From DATNNN01 sp035601815 (GTDB taxonomy: Bacteria; Pseudomonadota; Alphaproteobacteria; Rhizobiales; Xanthobacteraceae): a stretch of 18,959 bases of DNA. A program made the translations under genes and the position numbers. Where the stretch lies: positions 1-18,959 of the forward strand of contig DATNNN010000070.1 in the NCBI GenBank assembly GCA_035601815.1, read 5' to 3'. Shown one piece after another: positions 13,860 to 18,959 of this stretch; the first letter of the stretch is position 1, and each line of letters begins with the position of its first letter. The notes below the pieces were generated by a model, which made no database searches, was not told the DNA's origin, and saw nothing but the letters and a program-made list of their open reading frames with translations.

Positions 13860-14333
13860 ATGACCGAGATTCAGACCGCGAAGAAACCCTTCAAGCCGGC
13901 AGGCACGCCGAAGTTCGAGATGCCCAAGTACGACCTTCCCACCATGGAAGTGCCCGAGGCGATGCGTGAGTTCGCCGAGAAGGGCGTGCAGCAGGCCAAG
14001 GACGCCTACGACCGCATCAAGACCGCGGCCGAGGAGGCGACCAACATGCTCGAGGACACCTACGCGACCGCGTCCAAGGGCGCGGCCGAATTCAATCTCG
14101 TGGCGCTCGGTGCGTTGCGCGCCAACTTCAACGCCTCCTTCGACTACATGCAGCAGCTGATGGGCGTGAAGACGCTCTCGGAAGCCGTCGAGCTTTCCGC
14201 GAGCCACGTGCGCAAGCAGTTCGAAACGCTCACCGCGCAGGGCAAGGAGCTCTCCAGCCTCGCCACCAAGCTGCAGGCCGACACCGCCGAACCGATCAAG
14301 GCCGGCGTCTCGAAGACCTTCAAGACCCAGTAA
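13860..14333 (+). CDS. phasin (Phasin_2 family)
   Basis: This 157-residue second phasin is longer and better matched to the family core than the first. A Lys/Pro-rich leader (KKPFKPAGTPKFEMPKYDLP) precedes 'EAMREFAEKGVQQAKDAYDRIKTAAEEATNMLEDTYATASKGAAEFNLVALGALRANFNASFDYMQQLMGVKTLSEAVELSASHVRKQFET'. This is the classical Phasin_2 stretch with the conserved 'N..A.F.....L..VKTL.E..EL...'. The ATG at 13860 is in frame with an upstream GTG-like extension from 13788 that would cross the promoter, so the shorter start is preferred. A strong intrinsic terminator follows 20 bases after the stop. The tandem arrangement suggests coordinated control by PHB level, with separate expression of this copy through the inverted repeat upstream. 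Confidence 0.94.
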   Translation: MTEIQTAKKPFKPAGTPKFEMPKYDLPTMEVPEAMREFAEKGVQQAKDAYDRIKTAAEEATNMLEDTYATASKGAAEFNLVALGALRANFNASFDYMQQLMGVKTLSEAVELSASHVRKQFETLTAQGKELSSLATKLQADTAEPIKAGVSKTFKTQ

Positions 14334-14353
14334 GCGTCGCGTTGTAAGGCAAG

Positions 14354-14388
14354 AGAGCCCGGGCGCGCCCGGGCTCTTTTCGTTTTTT
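14354..14388 (+). terminator. strong intrinsic terminator after the phasins
   Basis: A perfect 24-base palindrome (14354-14377, beginning AGAGCCCGGG and ending CCCGGGCTCT) is followed by TTTTCGTTTTTT. It is the clearest Rho-independent terminator in the window, placed 20 bases after the phasin stop. On the opposite strand it lies after the end of the gene at 14407 but has no good T-run there. Confidence 0.92.
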
Positions 14389-14406
14389 ACGCGGCCCTGG
14401 TGTGCG

Positions 14407-14970
14407 CTACTGCAGCACGGCCGCGAGCTTGTCGTAGTGCTTGGTCACCAGCGCGATGTTGTCGCGGAACTTGATCGGCTCGGCGCTCTTCAGCGCCTCG
14501 TTCAGCTCGTCCAGCATCTGCTTTTTCTCTTTCGCCGGGATCGACTTGTCTTTCTTCACTTCCTCGATCTCCTTGAGGATCGTGTCGCGCGGCTCGGTGA
14601 ACTTCTTGGTCTCTGGGTCGATGCCGCCCATGATCAGGGAGATGTTGGCGGCGACGTCGTCATATTCGGCGAAGTTCGCGAACCCGAACTTCTTGGCGGC
14701 GGTCTCGAGCTCCGCCTGAATCTTGGGGTCGGGCTTGTCCGACGTGTTGCCCTGCATCTTGTCGGTAATCGCCGCCATGTCCTTTTGCGCGGCGACGAAG
14801 CCCAGGATCTGCTTTTCCGAGAGCTGAATCTGCACGATCGCCTGCGCCGTGGCGCCGCCTGTCGTCTGCACCAGCGCAAGCGCGGCCACCGCCGCCACCA
14901 GGAGGGCAAGAAAGCCCCGCCGTGCCGGCATGATTTGCCTCGCCAATTCCTCTGTCCGAACCCGCGCCAT
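14407..14970 (-). CDS. exported protein of unknown function, possible Tat substrate
   Basis: I do not recognise this 187-residue protein. The ATG at 14970 has a strong Shine-Dalgarno (AGGAGAGG, 5 bases upstream). The N-terminus is long and basic, with 'PARRGFLALLVAAVAALALV' at 16-34; the RRGFL core resembles a twin-arginine (Tat) motif, although the preceding residue is Ala rather than Ser/Thr. Likely cleavage follows ATAQA at 44. The mature part (about 143 residues) has no cysteine, is charged and mostly helical, and ends in a Lys/Glu-rich region (about 128-165) and 'FRDNIALVTKHYDKLAAVLQ'. It lies between the phasin terminator and tRNA-His, alone on its strand. The Sec route is equally possible. 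Confidence 0.85.
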   Translation of the reverse strand: MARVRTEELARQIMPARRGFLALLVAAVAALALVQTTGGATAQAIVQIQLSEKQILGFVAAQKDMAAITDKMQGNTSDKPDPKIQAELETAAKKFGFANFAEYDDVAANISLIMGGIDPETKKFTEPRDTILKEIEEVKKDKSIPAKEKKQMLDELNEALKSAEPIKFRDNIALVTKHYDKLAAVLQ

Positions 14971-15108
14971 GATTTCCTCTCCTTTTGTGAAGCCGTCCCG
15001 CGTCCATATTCTCTATACGAATTGGGCCTAGAGTTCGGCGTTTCCGCGTCGGCCGGGGATGGCTTGTCTCGCGCGGCCCTTCGCCATAGCTTCCGGCCCC
15101 GTCGCTAT

Positions 15109-15185
15109 GCAGCTGTAGCTCAGTTGGTTAGAGCGCCTGACTGTGGATCAGGAGGTCGGTGGTTCGAGTCCACCCAGCTGTACCA
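15109..15185 (+). tRNA. tRNA-His (anticodon GTG)
   Basis: The 77-base cloverleaf is complete. It has acceptor GCAGCTG against CAGCTGT, D-arm GCTC/GAGC, and anticodon stem CCTGA/TCAGG with loop CTGTGGA (anticodon GTG, histidine). The TpsiC arm is GGTGG-TTCGAGT-CCACC, and CCA is encoded. The base before G1 is T, so the otherwise near-universal G-1 is not encoded, the first pair is G1:U72, and the discriminator is A73. This is the unusual form known from a clade of Alphaproteobacteria. A weak promoter candidate, TTGTCT (15064-15069) and TAGCTT (15087-15092), lies upstream at 17-base spacing. Confidence 0.96.
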
Positions 15186-15243
15186 GCGCCGCCGGCGGAA
15201 CGACATTCCCCCTCGCGCGTTGATGCTCCCGACGACGCCATGA

Positions 15244-15271
15244 AGCCTATTCTCCGCCTGGAGGACAGGCT
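15244..15271 (+). other. hairpin in the leader of the 25-residue microprotein
   Basis: AGCCT-a-TTCTCC and GGAGGA-c-AGGCT pair around loop GCCT, giving 11 Watson-Crick pairs, one G:U and one mismatch. The hairpin lies 22 bases before the microprotein ATG at 15294 and about 60 bases after tRNA-His. It is followed by TT only, so it is a poor terminator. A role in processing or translation of the small message is possible. Confidence 0.4.
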
Positions 15272-15293
15272 TTGCAACGAACGGGAGCACGCC

Positions 15294-15371
15294 ATGGGCC
15301 GCGGCATACTTCTCTGGCTACTCGGGGTTCCGATCCCCGTCATCATCCTGTTGTGGATCTTCTTCCACTGA
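15294..15371 (+). CDS. 25-residue single-pass membrane microprotein
   Basis: The protein reads MGRGILLWLLGVPIP and then VIILLWIFFH, one hydrophobic segment with a G-V-P-I-P break in the middle and almost no polar residues. The ATG at 15294 has a GGGAG Shine-Dalgarno 7-8 bases upstream. The ATG at 15240, giving 43 residues, lies before a hairpin and has a poorer site, so the short form is preferred. I recall very similar tiny proteins (MGRGxLLWLLGxPxPxIILL) annotated as hypothetical in many Rhizobiales, which supports a real gene. It lies directly downstream of tRNA-His and converges with the 66-residue protein gene, whose stop is 15 bases away. Function is unknown; membrane insertion is inferred from composition. 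Confidence 0.7.
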   Translation: MGRGILLWLLGVPIPVIILLWIFFH

Positions 15372-15386
15372 GCGGCTTCCGGCTGC

Positions 15387-15587
15387 CTAGGTATCGTCTT
15401 CATCGTCTTCCGCGAGCCAGCGCAGCACATCGCTGAGCGGAGTCTTCAAGTCGATCCGTCTCCCCGTGACCAGCTCGACGCTGACCATGGATTGGAGGGG
15501 ATGGGGATGGACGCAAACCACATATCTTGCGTTGAGCAGGACCGGCTGGTTGGTGAAGAAGTCGTCAAACTGCTTGAAGAGGCCCAT
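15387..15587 (-). CDS. 66-residue conserved-looking protein of unknown function
   Basis: I do not recognise this small protein. It begins MGLFKQFDDFFTNQPVLLNA, continues with beta-type text (RYVVCVHPHP, then SMVSVELVTGRRIDL) and a short helix (SDVLRWLAE), and ends in an acidic tail, DDEDDT. The strand-turn-strand order with 'VELVTGRRIDLKTPLSDVL' loosely resembles FlbD-like small proteins, but that is a structural hint only. The ATG at 15587 is backed by GGGAGAACGGGA upstream. It lies 52 bases downstream of the methyltransferase-like gene on the same strand, so it is probably the last gene of that operon. The frame, ribosome site and protein-like composition argue that it is real. Confidence 0.72.
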   Translation of the reverse strand: MGLFKQFDDFFTNQPVLLNARYVVCVHPHPLQSMVSVELVTGRRIDLKTPLSDVLRWLAEDDEDDT

Positions 15588-15639
15588 TCCCGTTCTCCCG
15601 CTTTGTCCGTGTCGCCGCGCGCGCGTTGCTTGTCGGTTG

Positions 15640-16209
15640 CTAGCCTTTCTTTCGGTAGATGAGGAGCGTCTTGAACTCCTCGACCTTCTCCACCGGCTTC
15701 GCCTTCGCCCATTCGGCGATGACGGGCTTGGCGCGATCGAACGCCTGGCTCTTCATATAGAAGAGAACGAGCCCGCCCGGCCTCGTGCGGTCGGTCATCA
15801 TGTCGAGCATCTGCCGGTCGGTCATGGCGCCGTAGGCCACGCTCTCCGGGCCCCAGAACTCGCAGAGATGGAACAGGCTCACCACGTCGAACTCCGGCAA
15901 CAGCCGCACGTCGAGCATGTAGATGTCGCCGAAGAAGCACTTGTAGGTCCGCGACAGCTTCGGGTTCTCGATCGCGAGCTTCACGTAGGCGGCTTCTTCT
16001 TCCACCGACGCCGTGATGCCGAGCACGGCGTTGTTCAGCCCGTTCTCGAGGGAGCGCACGCCCACGTGGTGGTGCTCGCCCGAGCCGAAGTGAAAGATCG
16101 TGGAATTCTTAATGCCGCGCGCCTCCAGGTAATCGGTGAAGTGCACGTCGCACGGGCACATGTCGATCATCAGCGGCCAGCGGTCGGTGTAGTAGTTCAT
16201 CTGGTTCAC
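15640..16209 (-). CDS. class I SAM-dependent methyltransferase-like protein
   Basis: This 189-residue protein has the motif order of a Rossmann-fold methyltransferase. Motif I is 'TIFHFGSGEHHHVG' (37-50), the post-I acidic region 'LGITASVEEEA' (63-73), and motif III 'FFGDIYMLD' (92-100). Motif IV is 'FDVVSLFHLCEF' (107-118) and the final motif is 'TRPGGLVLFYMK' (142-153). Motif I departs from the usual [DE]xGxGxG: the leading acid is Phe-His and three histidines follow, so SAM binding needs testing. Near the N-terminus is a Cys-pair, MCPCDVHF. I chose the GTG at 16209, which has AAAGGAAA about 6 bases upstream; the ATG at 16200 is too far from it. It starts 16 bases after the ABC transporter stop, so the two are in one operon. 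The substrate is unknown. Confidence 0.8.
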   Translation of the reverse strand: MNQMNYYTDRWPLMIDMCPCDVHFTDYLEARGIKNSTIFHFGSGEHHHVGVRSLENGLNNAVLGITASVEEEAAYVKLAIENPKLSRTYKCFFGDIYMLDVRLLPEFDVVSLFHLCEFWGPESVAYGAMTDRQMLDMMTDRTRPGGLVLFYMKSQAFDRAKPVIAEWAKAKPVEKVEEFKTLLIYRKKG

Positions 16210-16225
16210 GGGGCTTTCCTTTCGG

Positions 16226-17959
16226 TCAGACGGCCGCGGCCGCGGCGCGGGCCGGAGAAAATCCATTGAGCGCGATCGACTGCGCGTGCGCCTCCGCCAG
16301 CACCGCCGGGCGGCCGATGGAGACAAGCGTGGTGCGCGGCAGCTCGCGCATCAAGAGGCCATAGAGCTCCCGGCTCGTGGCGTCGTCGAAGTTCGAGGTG
16401 GCTTCGTCGAGGAGCAGGATATCCGGCTTCTTGAGGAGCGCGCGCGCCAGCACGATGCGCTGCTGCTCGCCGCCGGCAAGCAGCACGCCCCAGTCCGCCG
16501 CCTCGTCGAGGCGCGGGGCGAGGTGCCCGAGGCCGACGAGCTGCATCACCCGGTGCAGCCTTTCCTCGTCGATCTCCTCCGCCGGCGTCGGGTAGGCGAG
16601 GGCGGCCCGCAGCGTGCCGAGCGGGAAATAGACCTTCTGCGGCAGCGCCAGCACGTCGGCGTCCGCCGGAAGCTCGATCTGGCCAGCCCCCACCGGCCAG
16701 ATGCCGGCAAGCGCGCGCAGCACGCTCGATTTGCCCGCGCCCGACGGCCCGGTGAGGAGCGCCCGCTCGCCGGGCGCCAGATCAAGGTGGGCAAGCGCCG
16801 CCACCGGCGTCCCGGACGGGAGCTTCACCACGAGATTTGCGACCTTGAGGCCCGGCTCCGCGGTCTTCGCCACGATGATGCTCGTCGCCGGATCGCGCGG
16901 GCGGTCGACGAGGTCGAGCGCCGCCTCGAGCTGGGCGACGCGGTCCATGGATGCTTTCCATTCGGCGATGCGGGCGTAGGAGTGGAGGAAGAAGGCGAAC
17001 GCGATGTCCACCCGCTGGAAGGCGAGCGACGCCTGGATCAGCGTGCCGAGCGAGATGGTGCCCGCGAAATAGGCCGGCGCCGCCACCATGGTGGGGAAAA
17101 TGAGCGAGATCTGCCCGTAGCCGGTGGTGAAGGCGGTGAGCCACGTCTGCCGGCGGATCAGCATCGTCCAGTTGCGCACGAGCGTCGAGAAGCGCCGGTC
17201 GAGCACGCGCCGCTCGATCTCCTCGCCGCGCATGAGCGCCACGGGCTCGGCGGAATCCTTGTCCCACACCCGCGCGATGGCGAAGCGGAAATCGCTTTCG
17301 TAGCGCTGCTGGAAGAAGTTGAGCGCGATCAGCGGCCGCCCGACGAAATGGGCGACGAGCGTGCCGAGGCCGGCGTAGGCGATGGCGATGAAGAACAGGT
17401 AGCCGGGGAAGGTGAGGTCGACGCCGAACAGCACCAGCGGCGCGATGCTCGACAGCCCCCACAGGATGTAGCTAAAGGAGGTGAGCGCGATCAGGCTGCC
17501 GAGCAGATTGTAGCCGAGGTCGTGGGTGCGCTGGAGGAAGATCAAGATGTCGTTGGCGATGCGCAGGTGCGTGTTGTCGACGTCCACGTCGAGGAACTGC
17601 ATGCGGTAGTGGCGGCCGTCGGCCATCCAGCGGCCGACGAAGCGCTCCGTCATCCAGCGCCGCCAGCGCATGATCAGCGTCTGGCCGAAGAAAAACTGCG
17701 CCATGGTGGCGACCACGGTCCACGCCGCGATGCCGATGAAGAGCACGAGCGCGAACAGGAAGGCCGGCCCGTCGCGGTCCTGGATGGCATTGAAGAAGTA
17801 TCCGTTCCATTGGTTGAAGGCGACGAGGGCATAGACCACGCCAAACTCGGCGACGACGACGCCGGCGAGCAACCCACGCGCCGCCCAGCGCTCCTCGGAG
17901 CGGAAATATGGGAGCGCCAGGTGCAGGAAGGTGCGTAGCGCAGCGAGGATCGGTTGCAT
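16226..17959 (-). CDS. ABC transporter, fused permease/ATPase of the SbmA/YddA/ABCD type
   Basis: This 577-residue half-transporter has an N-terminal ABC_membrane_2 domain (about 20-340, six predicted helices) containing the family's 'FNQWNGYFFNAIQDRD' (48-63), 'RWRRWMTERFVGRWM' (98-112) and 'NPDQ'-position text 'VDVDNTHLRIAND' (125-137). The C-terminal ATPase has Walker A GPSGAGKS (404-411), signature LAGGEQQR (494-501) instead of LSGGEQQR, and Walker B ILLLDEA (514-520). After Walker B the family expects S-V-G-H-R-P, but here the text is 'VSIGRPAVLAEAH', so the H-loop histidine is absent (R550 in its place). Relatives import peptides, B12 or fatty acyl groups; the substrate here is unknown. 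The start at 17959 is set by family alignment, with weak AAGGGG upstream. It is divergent from lutA and followed in 16 bases by the methyltransferase-like gene. Confidence 0.92.
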   Translation of the reverse strand: MQPILAALRTFLHLALPYFRSEERWAARGLLAGVVVAEFGVVYALVAFNQWNGYFFNAIQDRDGPAFLFALVLFIGIAAWTVVATMAQFFFGQTLIMRWRRWMTERFVGRWMADGRHYRMQFLDVDVDNTHLRIANDILIFLQRTHDLGYNLLGSLIALTSFSYILWGLSSIAPLVLFGVDLTFPGYLFFIAIAYAGLGTLVAHFVGRPLIALNFFQQRYESDFRFAIARVWDKDSAEPVALMRGEEIERRVLDRRFSTLVRNWTMLIRRQTWLTAFTTGYGQISLIFPTMVAAPAYFAGTISLGTLIQASLAFQRVDIAFAFFLHSYARIAEWKASMDRVAQLEAALDLVDRPRDPATSIIVAKTAEPGLKVANLVVKLPSGTPVAALAHLDLAPGERALLTGPSGAGKSSVLRALAGIWPVGAGQIELPADADVLALPQKVYFPLGTLRAALAYPTPAEEIDEERLHRVMQLVGLGHLAPRLDEAADWGVLLAGGEQQRIVLARALLKKPDILLLDEATSNFDDATSRELYGLLMRELPRTTLVSIGRPAVLAEAHAQSIALNGFSPARAAAAAV

Positions 17960-18076
17960 GGGAACGCCCCTTGAAAAAGCGGCGGAGTATATCAGCCGTT
18001 GGCGATAGGCGGCGTCCCCGGAATGTCGGTACTTGCCGCGCTTGCGCGGCCCCGACCGTTCGGCCACAAGGGCGCA
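17960..18076. other. divergent intergenic region between ABC transporter and lutA
   Basis: These 117 bases separate two divergent operons. On the minus strand TATACT (plus-strand 17985-17990) could be a -10 for the transporter, but I see no matching -35. I see no operator-like palindrome for the lutA side. AAGGGCG precedes the lutA ATG. Confidence 0.4.
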
Positions 18077-18847
18077 ATGAAATCCGCGCCTGTCGAGCGC
18101 CCGCGCGTCGGGCTGTTCGTCACTTGCCTCGTCGATCTCATCCGCCCGCGCATCGGCTTTGCCGCGGCGAAGTTGCTCGCCGACGCCGGCTGCGACGTGG
18201 AGGTGCCGAGGCAGACCTGTTGCGGCCAGCCCGCCTTCAACTCGGGCGACCGGGCGACGACGCGGACAATTGCGCAACAGGTGATCGCGGCCTTCGAGGC
18301 CTACGACTACGTGGTGGCGCCCTCCGGCTCCTGCGCCGGCATGCTGCGCGTGCATTACCCCGAGCTCTTCGCCGGTGACCCGGCGTGGGCGGCGCGCGCC
18401 GAGCGTTTCGCCGCCCGCGTGCACGAGCTAATCAGCTTTCTCGTCGACGTCATGGGGGTCGCCCGCGTCGACGCCATCTACGACGGCACCGTCACCTACC
18501 ACGACGCCTGCTCGGGCCTGCGCGAGCTCGGCGTCAAGGCGCAGCCGCGTAAGCTGCTCGCCACCGTCACGGGCCTCTCGCTCGCCGAGATGCAGGACGC
18601 CGACGTGTGCTGTGGCTTCGGCGGCACCTTCTGCGTGAAATATCCCGACATCTCCAACGCCATCGTGGAGAAGAAGGCCGGGCGCGTCGCCGAGACCGGC
18701 GCGCCGACGTTGCTTGCCGGCGACCTCGGCTGCCTCATGAACATGGCGGGCAAGCTGCAGCGCATGGGCAAGCCGGTGTCGGTGCGCCACGTCGCCGAGG
18801 TGCTCGCCGGCATGAGCCATACGCCGGCGATTGGGGAGCCGGAATGA
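18077..18847 (+). CDS. lutA: (Fe-S)-binding lactate utilisation protein LutA (YkgE family)
   Basis: This 256-residue protein is a subunit of the LutABC (YkgEFG) complex, which oxidises lactate using iron-sulfur clusters. It has the two CCG cysteine-rich domains of the family: 'TCLVDLIRP' (C17) with 'RQTCCGQPAFNSG' (C48, C49) and 'PSGSCAGM' (C86), then 'YHDACSGLRELG' (C145) with 'DVCCGFGGTFCVKYPDIS' (C178, C179, C186) and 'GDLGCLMNMAG' (C219). These are the ligands expected for the noncubane cluster-type CCG domain. The ATG at 18077 gives the usual length; an upstream ATG at 17999 adds a low-complexity 26 residues with no family match. It overlaps the next gene by ATGA, as lutA and lutB commonly do. 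Confidence 0.93.
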   Translation: MKSAPVERPRVGLFVTCLVDLIRPRIGFAAAKLLADAGCDVEVPRQTCCGQPAFNSGDRATTRTIAQQVIAAFEAYDYVVAPSGSCAGMLRVHYPELFAGDPAWAARAERFAARVHELISFLVDVMGVARVDAIYDGTVTYHDACSGLRELGVKAQPRKLLATVTGLSLAEMQDADVCCGFGGTFCVKYPDISNAIVEKKAGRVAETGAPTLLAGDLGCLMNMAGKLQRMGKPVSVRHVAEVLAGMSHTPAIGEPE

Positions 18848-18959
18848 GCATCGAGCTCACCTCGCCGCGCTTCAAGGAGAACGCGCACGCGGCCCTCGAC
18901 AATGCGCAATTGCAGAAGTCGCTGGTGCGCATCGGCGTCAACTACGTAGTGAGAAGGCG
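18844..18959 (+). CDS. lutB: lactate utilisation protein LutB, 3'-truncated by window edge
   Basis: Only the first 38 codons are visible, reading MSIELTSPRFKENAHAALDN and then AQLQKSLVRIGVNYVVRR. The 'FKENAHAALDNAQLQKSL' text is the usual N-terminus of LutB/YkgF, a protein of about 470 residues with two 4Fe-4S ferredoxin motifs that lie beyond this window. The ATG overlaps the lutA stop (ATGA), which indicates translational coupling. A lutC gene is expected further downstream but cannot be seen. Confidence 0.85.
   Translation, partial: MSIELTSPRFKENAHAALDNAQLQKSLVRIGVNYVVRR

Noticed and set aside
15128..15430. 100-codon minus-strand open frame over tRNA-His
   Set aside because: The WTRTTDLLIHSQAL ending is the reverse complement of the tRNA gene, a common false annotation.
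16286..17938. 550-codon plus-strand open frame opposite the ABC transporter
   Set aside because: It is antisense of a clear ABC transporter with Walker motifs, and its composition is shadow-like.

Overview
This is a GC-rich chromosomal window. Gene content and style point to an alphaproteobacterium of the order Hyphomicrobiales (Rhizobiales), near Bradyrhizobium, Rhodoplanes or Pseudolabrys. Evidence includes SURF1 of an aa3-type oxidase, AsmA, tandem Phasin_2 proteins, a PdhS/PleC-type kinase, Irr-type iron control elements, and a tRNA-His with A73, U72 and no encoded G-1. I see no phage, insertion sequence or CRISPR array; the window is mostly ordinary core genome. Very long antisense open frames are a by-product of GC-rich codon usage and are left out.

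Layout. 1-3763 (+): the SURF1 tail, threonine synthase (thrC), an M16 zinc peptidase overlapping it by ATGA, and a RimJ/RimL-type acetyltransferase. 3757-6857 (-): an unrecognised exported protein that converges with the acetyltransferase, and an AsmA-family protein. 7019-8980 (+): acetoacetyl-CoA synthetase, followed by a two-unit palindromic repeat. 9108-10459: an iron-storage patch with bacterioferritin (-), a small exported four-cysteine protein (+) and bacterioferritin-associated ferredoxin (-). Both iron genes have Irr-box-like palindromes upstream. 10572-13142 (-): a four-PAS sensor histidine kinase. 13354-14333 (+): two phasins separated by a TGC-rich inverted repeat and ended by a strong terminator. 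14407-14970 (-): an exported protein of unknown function. 15109-15185 (+): tRNA-His, followed by a 25-residue membrane microprotein. 15387-17959 (-): an apparent three-gene operon of an SbmA/YddA-like ABC transporter, a methyltransferase-like protein and a 66-residue protein. 18077-18959 (+): lutA and the start of lutB, divergent from that operon.

How the genes work together. Bfr stores iron and Bfd is the electron donor that releases it, so shared Irr control would be coherent. The phasins coat polyhydroxybutyrate granules, and acetoacetyl-CoA synthetase can return acetoacetate from that polymer to the acetyl-CoA pool; the two loci are not adjacent, so any link is metabolic only. The LutAB genes belong to an iron-sulfur lactate dehydrogenase complex. 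The least explained parts are the ABC-methyltransferase-small protein operon, whose transporter lacks the usual H-loop histidine, and several small or exported proteins without a recognised family.
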